Assembly: GCA_014647715.1 (NCBI GenBank)
Contig: BMPS01000016.1
Span: forward strand, 1 to 51,724
Reading direction: 5' to 3'
Length of the DNA: 51,724 nt
Origin: Streptomyces cinereus
GTDB taxonomy: Bacteria; Pseudomonadota; Gammaproteobacteria; Pseudomonadales; Moraxellaceae
In this document: piece after piece, positions 23,104 through 30,728 of the stretch
Position numbering within the stretch: position 1 is the first letter of the stretch
Layout of the letters: every line of letters starts with the position of its first letter
Made by a program: the position numbers and the translations under genes
The notes under the pieces: model-generated
Databases searched by the model: none
Seen by the model: the letters and a program-made list of their open reading frames with translations, nothing else
Told to the model about the DNA's origin: nothing

Positions 23104-25355
23104 GGCTGATGACCGTCGATTTTGACCGCGCGTTTGCGGGTGCGTTTTGGCGCTACCGGTGCCTCGTCCTTCGTCACCGCTTCTGCTGAGACTTTGCTAT
23201 CAGCAACCGCCTTTTTACGCGTCCGTGGCGCTCGCTTTGGCTTTGGCTGTACCACGCCACTATCGCTACTATCAATCATTGATTCATTGGGTGCCGAATG
23301 CTTGACCGTGCCAGTGCCAATGTCAGTGCTAATATTAGTGTCGGTATGAGTCACCGCCTGATTGTCAATGCTTTGTCTGACGGGTGTTGGGCTGACAGGT
23401 TCGCCACGCAAATCACTAGCAGATGTTGCGATATCCGCTTGCTGGCGTTGCTCCAAAATCGACCAGTTTGAGCTGGGGGCACGTCGCGCACGTTTGGCAG
23501 GTACACTCGCTGCCGATAAATAGGCTTTGTCGCGTTTGCGTGAGCGACCTAGGTTCGAATTATTTGGGTGTGAACTATTTGGGTGCGAATTATTTGGGTG
23601 TGAACTATTTGGGCGTGCACTTGTTTCATTATAAGCTGATACTGAAGCAGAACCTGTCGGCTGATAAGGGTGGTCATCGTCTTTTTGCGTTGTGATTGGC
23701 GCGACGATAAGTGACTTAGCGGGTGCTGAGTTGGTGTGAGTGGCAAGCGATAACTGCTGCAGCTGGGCTTTTTCAAGTTGCTGCTGCTGTGTTAGTTTGT
23801 GCGCTTTGGTAGATAGTGCCGTATCTGGTAACTGTTCACGTTCGATTTGGCTGCTTGCTGCAAACGGCAAACGACGTCGTTCGCGGCGGCGCTGTCCATG
23901 ACTAAAATCGCTACCCATGCTTGCTTCATTATCACGCACCGTATCGCTAGTTTGGTAAACAACACTGTCATCCTCAAAACTGGTCTGATTGACAATATTG
24001 GCAAAGCGCAAACGTACTGATTCAAGGTCAAACTCGTCAATCGCTTGTTGCTGCTGTTTGGCACCTAGGGTTTGAAACCACGCCCACCAATGTCCCATGC
24101 CGTTGGTGCTTTCATCATCCAACGTAATCGCTGCGCCATGTTGTTTGGCAAGCGCTTGGTTTTTGGCTTCTACCTGCTCACGCATCATCAAAAAGTCATA
24201 GGCAGCCCGAAAACGCGGATTTTCAAACAGCTTTTGCAGATTTTTTTTGCGCGGTTGGGCAAGTCTTGGCTGCATGAGCCAAATATCTTTAATAAACTGC
24301 TCGGCAAACTTGGGCATGGCCGTGTGCCGGCGCTGCTTGTCCAACACTTTATTGGCGGCTTGGTTTTGCGCGTCGCTAAACGGTGTGTTCTTTTTAAACT
24401 TATCCAATAAATATAGATAGTTTTCCCACAAAATAGTCGCATAAAAAAACGCAGGGTTAATGCTTTTACCACTACCTATGCGCCTATCAGTATTGATGGT
24501 GACTTGATTGAGTAGCGGTGTCACGCTTGTCGGTGGGTAAAACAACAACTGAGAAAACGCACCATAATCAAATAGCAGTGGTAACATCGGCACCAAGTAG
24601 CCGCCTGTGAACATTTTTTGCGTTTCATCGTACAAGCGGTGAGGGGATACTTGCGCCAGTAATGCCCAGTTTTGCGCATTGAATTGTTGATTCAAGGCAT
24701 TGTCAAAATCAAACTGCAATTTTGCCTTAAAACGCAACGCTCGTAACAGGCGTACAGGGTCTTCTTCCACCCGTTTTTGGGTGTCGCCGAGCAGACGGAT
24801 GGTGCGGTTTTCAACATCTTTTAGCCCACCACAAAAATCATAAACGATGTCGTCAAATGGCTGATAGTAGAGGGCATTGATACTAAAATCGCGGCGCACC
24901 ACATCTTGGTAGATATCACCCCACACATTGTCACGCATGATCATGCCGTCTTCGGTGAGATGATTGTTGTCCTTAGGCGGCGCGCGAAAGGTCGCAACTT
25001 CAATCATATCGCGACCAGAATACACATGACACAGCTGAAAACGCCGTCCGATGATGCGGCAGCGTTTGCCAAATACTTCTTTGATTTGGTTTGGGGTGGC
25101 GTTGGTCACAGCATCAAAGTCTTTGGGCTTTAAGCCTAACAAGGCATCACGCACCCCACCACCGACGATGTAGGCTTCAAAACCCGCCTGCGTCAGTGTG
25201 CTAATCACTTCTTTGATGGAGTTGGGTAAATCAGCTTTGTTTAAGCCCAGTTTTTTGGCATCACGGCGAGCCGACTGTCTATCTAAAACATAATCGGTTG
25301 CGGTATTGCCAGCAGCGGTTGCCGTGCTAGGTGATTTGCGAGTTTTTTTTGCCAT
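23100..25355 (-). CDS. pcnB: Poly(A) polymerase I with a long C-terminal tail
   Basis: PcnB adds poly(A) tails that promote RNA decay. The class II nucleotidyltransferase core is clear: VGGGVRDALLGLKPKDFDAVTNATP, RFQLCHVYSG, then VRRDFSINALYY and EEDPVRLLRALRFKAKL. It has 751 residues against about 465 in E. coli. The extra C-terminal ~270 residues are low-complexity, Gln/Ser/Arg-rich, contain NSSHP/NNSHP pentapeptide repeats, and end in Lys/Arg-rich clusters (KPKRAPRTRKKA, KRTRKRAVK). The start is MAKKTRK at 25355; a frame four codons longer exists. A basic tail is known in E. coli PcnB, but not this long. Confidence 0.92.
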   Translation of the reverse strand: MAKKTRKSPSTATAAGNTATDYVLDRQSARRDAKKLGLNKADLPNSIKEVISTLTQAGFEAYIVGGGVRDALLGLKPKDFDAVTNATPNQIKEVFGKRCRIIGRRFQLCHVYSGRDMIEVATFRAPPKDNNHLTEDGMIMRDNVWGDIYQDVVRRDFSINALYYQPFDDIVYDFCGGLKDVENRTIRLLGDTQKRVEEDPVRLLRALRFKAKLQFDFDNALNQQFNAQNWALLAQVSPHRLYDETQKMFTGGYLVPMLPLLFDYGAFSQLLFYPPTSVTPLLNQVTINTDRRIGSGKSINPAFFYATILWENYLYLLDKFKKNTPFSDAQNQAANKVLDKQRRHTAMPKFAEQFIKDIWLMQPRLAQPRKKNLQKLFENPRFRAAYDFLMMREQVEAKNQALAKQHGAAITLDDESTNGMGHWWAWFQTLGAKQQQQAIDEFDLESVRLRFANIVNQTSFEDDSVVYQTSDTVRDNEASMGSDFSHGQRRRERRRLPFAASSQIEREQLPDTALSTKAHKLTQQQQLEKAQLQQLSLATHTNSAPAKSLIVAPITTQKDDDHPYQPTGSASVSAYNETSARPNSSHPNNSHPNSSHPNNSNLGRSRKRDKAYLSAASVPAKRARRAPSSNWSILEQRQQADIATSASDLRGEPVSPTPVRQSIDNQAVTHTDTNISTDIGTGTVKHSAPNESMIDSSDSGVVQPKPKRAPRTRKKAVADSKVSAEAVTKDEAPVAPKRTRKRAVKIDGHQP
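23557..23616 (-). repeat. 15-base tandem repeat inside pcnB
   Basis: Four copies (23557-23571, 23572-23586, 23587-23601, 23602-23616) of GAAnTATTTGGGnGn. They alternate between two versions, so the basic event may be a 30-base duplication. They encode the NSSHP/NNSHP pentapeptides of the PcnB tail, so copy-number change stays in frame. Confidence 0.85.
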
Positions 25356-25380
25356 GTATATAACCAAAATCCATGAAAAC

Positions 25381-25420
25381 GGCAGAAATTTATTAGCGGT
25401 TAGTGTACCAAATTTCTGCC
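25381..25420. promoter_or_regulatory. Perfect 11-bp inverted repeat upstream of pcnB
   Basis: GGCAGAAATTT (25381-25391) and AAATTTCTGCC (25410-25420) are separated by 18 bases. The repeat lies 25 bases before the pcnB ATG, so it could be a leader hairpin or an operator. Confidence 0.6.
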
Positions 25421-25590
25421 TAACTAGGGATATTAATTCACGGTTACAAAAAATCCAGTGAGCGAAAAGTATTGTTTAATGATTGATTATTTGTAGGACG
25501 TTAAAAGTACAGGATGAGGCGGTTTGCTTGCTAGTACAGCGTGTATAAAATAAGAATAGGCTTGCGATGATTGCCAATGCTTTGCTATCA

Positions 25591-25974
25591 CTATTGGGTG
25601 GTGATGCGGTGGCGATTTTTATCGACAGTTGCTTTACCGATACCTTTGACGTTGGCTAGGTCATCTGCTGTGGCAAACGGTGCCATCATTTGCCGGTATA
25701 AAATAATTTGCTGGGCTTTTTTGGCACCGATACCATCAAGCTGTGTAAGCTGTGCTTCACTGGCTGTATTGATATTAATCACTTTGGGTGAATTGGCAAG
25801 GAGATTTGCAGAGGGTTTTGTGGTACTACCGTTAGTCCCAGTCAAATTTGTCACTGCCAAAAAAGCCTGCTCGGGCGTCAAGGTTGGGGTACATACTTGC
25901 GCCTGTGCGGGCATTGCCCATAGGGCTAGAACTAAAATGGCAAAAATTGAGCCAAATAATAATCGAAAAATCAT
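25591..25974 (-). CDS. ComEA-like helix-hairpin-helix DNA-binding protein
   Basis: A secreted or membrane-tethered protein of about 127 residues. A signal peptide (IFRLLFGSIFAILVLALWAMPAQA) is followed by a Thr/Asn linker and a C-terminal helix-hairpin-helix domain (VININTASEAQLTQLDGIGAKKAQQIILYRQ…FATADDLANVKGIGKATVDKNRHRI). ComEA binds incoming DNA in the periplasm during natural transformation, which Moraxellaceae perform. I use the ATG at 25974; a TTG at 25989 is the alternative, and neither has a well-placed ribosome-binding site. Confidence 0.85.
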   Translation of the reverse strand: MIFRLLFGSIFAILVLALWAMPAQAQVCTPTLTPEQAFLAVTNLTGTNGSTTKPSANLLANSPKVININTASEAQLTQLDGIGAKKAQQIILYRQMMAPFATADDLANVKGIGKATVDKNRHRITTQ

Positions 25975-26048
25975 TGCTTTAACGGTCAAATCCCTGTTGA
26001 CTCAGTATACCTTGCCAACGCGTCTGGAACAATCAATCTTGGGCAATA

Positions 26049-26081
26049 AAAAAGCCAAAACCCAGTTAGGTTTCGGCTTTT
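26049..26081 (-). terminator. Terminator after the His/Lys-rich gene
   Basis: On the minus strand AAAAGCCGAAACC pairs with GGTTTTGGCTTTT (one mismatch) and is followed by T residues. It lies 36 bases beyond the stop of the 26117-26431 gene. Confidence 0.8.
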
Positions 26082-26116
26082 ACTATGCACTAAAGGCTTG
26101 TGGCGATAACGAGAAA

Positions 26117-26431
26117 TTATCTTGGCTGACCTTTTGCATGCTCTCCTTTTATATGAGGGTGACCACGGTTTACTTTGACCTGTTTTTTAACATAATGTTT
26201 TTTCACCTGTTTTCTAACAGGTTTTTTGACAATTTTTTTGACAGGTTTATGACGTAGCTCATTCTTATGCGTCACTTTTTTATGAGTGACGTTTTTATGC
26301 GTCACTTTTTTGTGAGTTACGTTTTGGCTAGGTGCGTTATGGGCAGGTCCAGGTGGTACAGCCGGTGCTGCAAAAGCGGTTGTTGAAGCAAATACCAAGG
26401 CTAGGGCGGATGCAAATAGTGTTTTTTTCAT
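26117..26431 (-). CDS. Secreted His/Lys-rich repeat protein
   Basis: A 104-residue protein with a clear Sec signal peptide (MKKTLFASALALVFASTTAFA) and a strongly basic mature part. The middle carries tandem pentapeptides of the form VTHKK/VTHKN, then KKPVRKQVKKHYVKKQVK, and a His/Gly-rich end. No Cys is present. The composition resembles acid-shock (Asr-like) periplasmic proteins, but there is no alignment-level match I can claim. A metal- or polyanion-binding role is possible. A good ribosome-binding site (AAGAGA) precedes ATG 26431, and a terminator follows, so it is a single-gene unit. Confidence 0.7.
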   Translation of the reverse strand: MKKTLFASALALVFASTTAFAAPAVPPGPAHNAPSQNVTHKKVTHKNVTHKKVTHKNELRHKPVKKIVKKPVRKQVKKHYVKKQVKVNRGHPHIKGEHAKGQPR

Positions 26432-26738
26432 AGTCGTCTCTTAAAGTATTATTGTTATACCAATTTATGTAATGGATCAACAAGATTGAATAAACAAGAT
26501 AGATTCAATGATAAACGAGTCAAACCTTGTGTTAAATCAATGCTATTAAATCAATGCTATTAACCAAATTGGTTTAATACATGGGTTTAATAAGTTGATG
26601 TGAGCTATTATGCCACCCCAAACTTAGTACAAACTTAGCTAAAAAACTGTTTTAGCAAAAAAATGTACACGGCATGTAAACAGGGTATTAGCTGTCAATA
26701 ATACTAGACCCTAAAACCTAGGTCGTGCTCAAAACCCC
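26432..26738. other. 307-base intergenic region
   Basis: No gene is seen. It contains a 14-base tandem repeat TTAAATCAATGCTA (26532-26545 and 26546-26559) and a short hairpin GCTAAAA/TTTTAGC near 26640. No promoter for the leftward secreted-protein gene can be called with confidence. Confidence 0.6.
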
Positions 26739-27563
26739 TCATATAAGTTTTTCATGCTGTTTTGCCAAATCCCACAAGTTATCCATTTCTTCTAAGCTAG
26801 CAGTTTCAGGGGTTTTATCTATTTTGGCGAGCTCATCTTCAATAAAGCCAAAACGAGAGCGAAATTTATGCACGGTGGTCAAAGTTGCTTTTTCGCTATC
26901 AATGCCCAGTTTGCGAGCAATATTGACTAGGGCAAAAAAACAATCCCCCAGTTCTTTTTCTAGCAGTGCTTTTTGCTCAGGCGTCGGTTTTTGACCATCG
27001 ATTGGTAAGATTTCTTTGAGCTCTGCCACTTCTTCATCCAATTTGTCCACCGCACCCGATACCACATCCCAATCAAAACCGACTTTATTGGCAGTTTTTT
27101 GTAGTTCTTGCGCTTGCATTAACGCTGAGCCTGCCTTGACCGCATCAAGGGTGCGGCGATGGTTTACCAGTTTACCCTGTTTGGCTTTTTCGGCATTTTC
27201 CAAGGCTTTGATTTCATCCCAGCGTTTTTTGACATCTTCATCGGTTTTTAGATTTTCTTTGTCGAACACATGCGGGTGACGGCGAATGAGTTTTTGTTGC
27301 AAGGTGAAAATCACCTCGCTGATATCAAACTGCTGCTGTTCTTCATATAGACAAGCGTGAAAAACCACTTGTAACAGCACATCGCCAAGCTCACCCTTGA
27401 TGTCGTCAATGTCACCCGATTGTATGGCTTCGACGAGCTCATAGGTTTCTTCTAGGGCGTATGGGATGAGGCTATCGTTGGTTTGTTTTTTATCCCAAGG
27501 GCAGTCTTGGCGCAGTCGTGCCATTAAGGCAATAAGGTCAGCAAAATTGGAAGTTGGTTGCAT
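26739..27563 (-). CDS. mazG: Nucleoside triphosphate pyrophosphohydrolase MazG
   Basis: MazG hydrolyses NTPs to NMP and pyrophosphate, a house-cleaning and starvation-related role. Two MazG domains are present. The first has CPWDKKQTNDSLIPYALEETYELVEAI and GELGDVLLQVVFHA; the second has DKLDEEVAELKE and KELGDCFFALVNIAR. The start is ATG 27563 (MQPTSN) with an AGAG site upstream, giving 274 residues; a frame to 27608 is less likely. No toxin-antitoxin genes are adjacent. Confidence 0.94.
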   Translation of the reverse strand: MQPTSNFADLIALMARLRQDCPWDKKQTNDSLIPYALEETYELVEAIQSGDIDDIKGELGDVLLQVVFHACLYEEQQQFDISEVIFTLQQKLIRRHPHVFDKENLKTDEDVKKRWDEIKALENAEKAKQGKLVNHRRTLDAVKAGSALMQAQELQKTANKVGFDWDVVSGAVDKLDEEVAELKEILPIDGQKPTPEQKALLEKELGDCFFALVNIARKLGIDSEKATLTTVHKFRSRFGFIEDELAKIDKTPETASLEEMDNLWDLAKQHEKLI

Positions 27564-27890
27564 CGTTATCTCTGAAGGGTGATTGATAGTAAATGATGAA
27601 AAATTCACAATATAATTGATCTAGCTATTTTAGCGCATTTGACATGGCAATCTAAGTCCATTGGTAAGTATTTGCCTTGACAGTCTAGATGCCTAAAATA
27701 CAGAGGCTTCAATTACAAATACCTAAAACACAGATGTCTCAAAATAATCATTGTCATTGCTATGCCATTTTGTCAAACTATAGTGATATTGGCACAAACT
27801 TACCTCATTTAAAAATATAAGAAATATCAAGGCTAAAAATACGCGACGGCTTCGCTAATTTTTGCTGCGATTTGTAAGGTTTCATCACCC
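27564..27890. other. 327-base region between divergent mazG and ugd
   Basis: No gene is seen. Two imperfect 28-base direct repeats lie at 27687-27714 and 27717-27744 (about 20 of 28 positions agree by eye). TTGACA hexamers occur but none is well spaced to a -10. Confidence 0.5.
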
Positions 27891-29090
27891 ATGATTACAA
27901 CTATTTTTGTCATTGGGGCAGGCTATGTCGGTCTGTCCAATGCGGTACTTTTAGCCCAGCCAAAACTTGCTAACCAAGTCACCTTGGTCGATATCGATGC
28001 CCAAAAAATTGCCCAATTACAACAGCAAGCGTCGCCGATTGACGATGCGTTGATTGCGCAGTTCTTGGCAACCCAGTCCTTGAATTTAACAGCGCAGTTG
28101 GTGAGTGAGGCGGATTTTTCAACCGCAGATTTGGTGATTATTGCCACACCGACCAACTACGATGTCGCCACTGGCAAATTCGATACCTCATCGGTGGAAG
28201 CCAGTATCCAAACCGTACGCGCTCACAACGCACAAGTACCGATTGTGATCAAATCGACTGTGCCGATTGGATTTACCGTTGACATGCAGGCAAAGTTTGA
28301 TACGCGTATTTTATTTATGCCGGAGTTTTTGCGGGAGGGCAAAGCGTTATATGACAACCTGCATCCGTCACGTATTATTGTTGGCTGTGATATAAACCAT
28401 GTGCCAGCGCTGCAAGATGTTTGTCACCAACTAATCACCCAATACCAAACTGCCAGCGAACAAAACCACACCCCAAGCCAAATTATGCCGCCCACTGAGG
28501 CAGAGGCGGTCAAGCTATTTGCCAATAGCTACCTTGCCACACGCATTGCATTTTTTAACGAGTTAGATAGCTTTGCCGAAAGCATGGGGCTTGATAGTGA
28601 GTCGATTATCACCGGTGTGAGCTTAGACCCGCGTATTGGCATGCATTACAACAACCCATCATTTGGGTATGGTGGCTATTGTCTACCCAAAGATACCCAA
28701 CAGCTTAAAGCCAATTATGAAGGGATTCCTGCCAATGTGATTCATGCGGTGGTCGATGCCAACAATACCCGCAAACGCTTTATCGCCCGTCAAATTATCG
28801 CCAAGCAGCCTAATACCGTGGGTGTGTACCGATTAAGCATGAAAAAAGATGCCGATAACTTTAGAGATTCTGCAATTTTGGACATTATTGAACTGCTCAA
28901 ACAACATGCCATTGATGTACAAATCTATGAGCCCAGTCTGTCGTCACCACAGTTTATGGATTGTCCCGTAGTCAATGATTTAGCCAGTTTTTTACAAACC
29001 AGCGACGTGATTGTCGCGAACCGATTACATCCCGAATTAGCCCACGTCAAGGAAAAAGTGTATAGCCGCGATGTGTTTGGTGATAGTTGA
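27891..29090 (+). CDS. ugd: UDP-glucose 6-dehydrogenase
   Basis: Ugd oxidises UDP-glucose to UDP-glucuronate with two NAD+. The Rossmann motif GAGYVGLSNAVLLAQ is at the N-terminus, with IIATPTNYD and KSTVPIGFT. The catalytic Cys264 is in GYGGYCLPKDT. The length of 399 residues matches the short bacterial form. UDP-glucuronate feeds capsule or LPS sugars, or is a precursor of aminoarabinose. It is followed by a phosphomannomutase gene 83 bases on, suggesting a sugar-nucleotide unit just upstream of the glycosyltransferase block. Confidence 0.93.
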   Translation: MITTIFVIGAGYVGLSNAVLLAQPKLANQVTLVDIDAQKIAQLQQQASPIDDALIAQFLATQSLNLTAQLVSEADFSTADLVIIATPTNYDVATGKFDTSSVEASIQTVRAHNAQVPIVIKSTVPIGFTVDMQAKFDTRILFMPEFLREGKALYDNLHPSRIIVGCDINHVPALQDVCHQLITQYQTASEQNHTPSQIMPPTEAEAVKLFANSYLATRIAFFNELDSFAESMGLDSESIITGVSLDPRIGMHYNNPSFGYGGYCLPKDTQQLKANYEGIPANVIHAVVDANNTRKRFIARQIIAKQPNTVGVYRLSMKKDADNFRDSAILDIIELLKQHAIDVQIYEPSLSSPQFMDCPVVNDLASFLQTSDVIVANRLHPELAHVKEKVYSRDVFGDS

Positions 29091-29173
29091 TCATTGCTAG
29101 TGAATAACTGAGAGTGAATAATTAACAGTTAATTGAATGACATTCTTAATTCTTAATCCCATGAGCCACGTAT

Positions 29174-30628
29174 ATGAATGATTTTTCTCCCATCACAATT
29201 TCGTCTTTTAAAGCCTATGACATCCGCGGCGAACTCGGTAAAAATCTTGACGAGGACATCGCCTACCGTATCGGACGTGCTTTCGCCCAATTTTTAAGTG
29301 AACCGCTATCAAATCAGCAAAAACCAGCGATTGTGATTGGCTGTGACATTCGGCCCAGTAGTGAAGCCCTCAAAAAAGCCGCCATACAAGGCATATTAGA
29401 TGCAGGTATTGATGTGATTGATTTGGGCATGACAGGCACTGAAGAAGTATATTTTGCCACCAGCCACTATGGCGCGATTGGCGGTATTGAAGTGACCGCC
29501 AGTCACAACCCCATCAATTATAACGGGCTAAAATTGGTGCGTGAACAGTCAAAACCTATTAGCGCGGATACCGGTTTGGCAGACATTCAACAAATCGCAG
29601 AAAAAGGCGCATTCAAAGCGGCAGCCAGTAAAGGCGAGTATCAGTTAAAAGAAGATAAAACCGCCTATATCGACCATCTGATAAGCTATATTGACGTCAA
29701 CGCGTTACGACCTTTGACAGTGGTTGTCAACTGTGGTAATGGTAGTGCTGCGCCAACGATTGATTTGCTTGAGCAGCGTCTACAAGCTGCCAACGCGCCT
29801 ATTAAATTTATCAAAATCAATCATGCGCCCGATGGCAGTTTTCCCAATGGTATTCCCAATCCCATGATTATTGCCAACCGTAAAGTGACGGCAGACAAGC
29901 TATTGGCGGAGAAAGCGGACTTGGCGATTGCGTTTGATGGCGATTTTGACCGCTGTTTTTTCTTTGATGAGAACGCTCGATTCTTGGAAGGCACTTATGT
30001 AGTGGGGGTGCTTGCCAAAGCTTTCTTGGATAAAAACCCTGCCGAGGCGATTGTCTATGACCCGCGTAATATCTTAAATACCGAAAGCGTCATCGCGGCG
30101 GCCGGTGGTAAAGCGGCCATCAGTAAGTCAGGGCATTCTTTTATCAAACAAATCATGCGTGAAAACAACGCAGTGTATGGCGGCGAGATGTCTGCGCATC
30201 ATTATTTTCGCGATTTTAACTACTGCGATAGTGGCATGATTCCTTGGTTATTGGTGATTGAATTGCTATCAAAATCAGGCAAAACAGAGGCGCCAAAAAA
30301 ACTGTCGCAACTGGTTGATGAGATGATTGCCGCTTTTCCTATCTCAGGCGAGATTAACTTTAAATTAGACGGTATCACTGCGCCTGCGGTGTTGGCAAAA
30401 CTTGAAGAAAGCTACCAACAATTTGATAGCCAAACGGCGACCCTTGATAAACTCGATGGCTTGTCGGTCAATTTTCCACGCTGGCGCTTTAATGTCCGCG
30501 CTTCTAACACTGAGCCACTGATTCGTCTCAATGTCGAAGCCAGCGGTGATAAAACGCTCTTGGATGAAAAAACCAAACAGATAAAAAACTGGATTGTGGC
30601 ACAAGGCGGCACGCCAGCGGATCATTAA
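29174..30628 (+). CDS. Phosphomannomutase / phosphoglucomutase
   Basis: An alpha-D-phosphohexomutase that interconverts hexose-6- and hexose-1-phosphates for nucleotide-sugar synthesis. The phosphoserine loop is TASHNPINYNG with Ser110, the metal loop is FDGDFDRC, the sugar loop is GGEMSAHHYF and the phosphate-binding loop is RASNTEPLIRLNVEA. It has 484 residues. The GEMSAHH form is typical of PMM/PGM enzymes (CpsG/ManB or AlgC type). With ugd it could supply sugar donors for surface glycans; any link to the GT41 enzyme downstream is inference. Confidence 0.92.
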   Translation: MNDFSPITISSFKAYDIRGELGKNLDEDIAYRIGRAFAQFLSEPLSNQQKPAIVIGCDIRPSSEALKKAAIQGILDAGIDVIDLGMTGTEEVYFATSHYGAIGGIEVTASHNPINYNGLKLVREQSKPISADTGLADIQQIAEKGAFKAAASKGEYQLKEDKTAYIDHLISYIDVNALRPLTVVVNCGNGSAAPTIDLLEQRLQAANAPIKFIKINHAPDGSFPNGIPNPMIIANRKVTADKLLAEKADLAIAFDGDFDRCFFFDENARFLEGTYVVGVLAKAFLDKNPAEAIVYDPRNILNTESVIAAAGGKAAISKSGHSFIKQIMRENNAVYGGEMSAHHYFRDFNYCDSGMIPWLLVIELLSKSGKTEAPKKLSQLVDEMIAAFPISGEINFKLDGITAPAVLAKLEESYQQFDSQTATLDKLDGLSVNFPRWRFNVRASNTEPLIRLNVEASGDKTLLDEKTKQIKNWIVAQGGTPADH

Positions 30629-30667
30629 TACTTTTGATGATTTACAATTGATTAAGGTTGTAAATGT

Positions 30668-30706
30668 TTTGTAGTTTGCCAACTATCTATTATAATCAAC
30701 TACAAA
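30668..30706 (+). promoter_or_regulatory. Promoter of the GT41 gene flanked by a 9-bp inverted repeat
   Basis: TTGTAG (30669-30674), 16 bases, then TATAAT (30691-30696) make a reasonable sigma-70 promoter. A perfect inverted repeat, TTTGTAGTT (30668-30676) and AACTACAAA (30698-30706), covers the -35 and the likely start point, as an operator would. Confidence 0.6.
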
Positions 30707-30728
30707 TCTCTGATATGACATTTTTTCA

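Noticed and set aside
23557-23616. 15-base repeats as a CRISPR array
   Set aside because: The units are contiguous with no spacers and translate in frame in pcnB.
23549-24064. Other-frame open stretches inside the pcnB tail
   Set aside because: Repeat-driven shadows of the low-complexity tail, without start signals.
25571-26257. Plus-strand frame of 228 codons across comEA and the His/Lys-rich gene
   Set aside because: It overlaps two well-supported minus-strand genes and their terminator, and shows no recognisable domain.
26739-27563. mazG as part of a mazEF toxin-antitoxin locus
   Set aside because: No mazE or mazF lies nearby, and the protein is the standalone housekeeping type with two domains.
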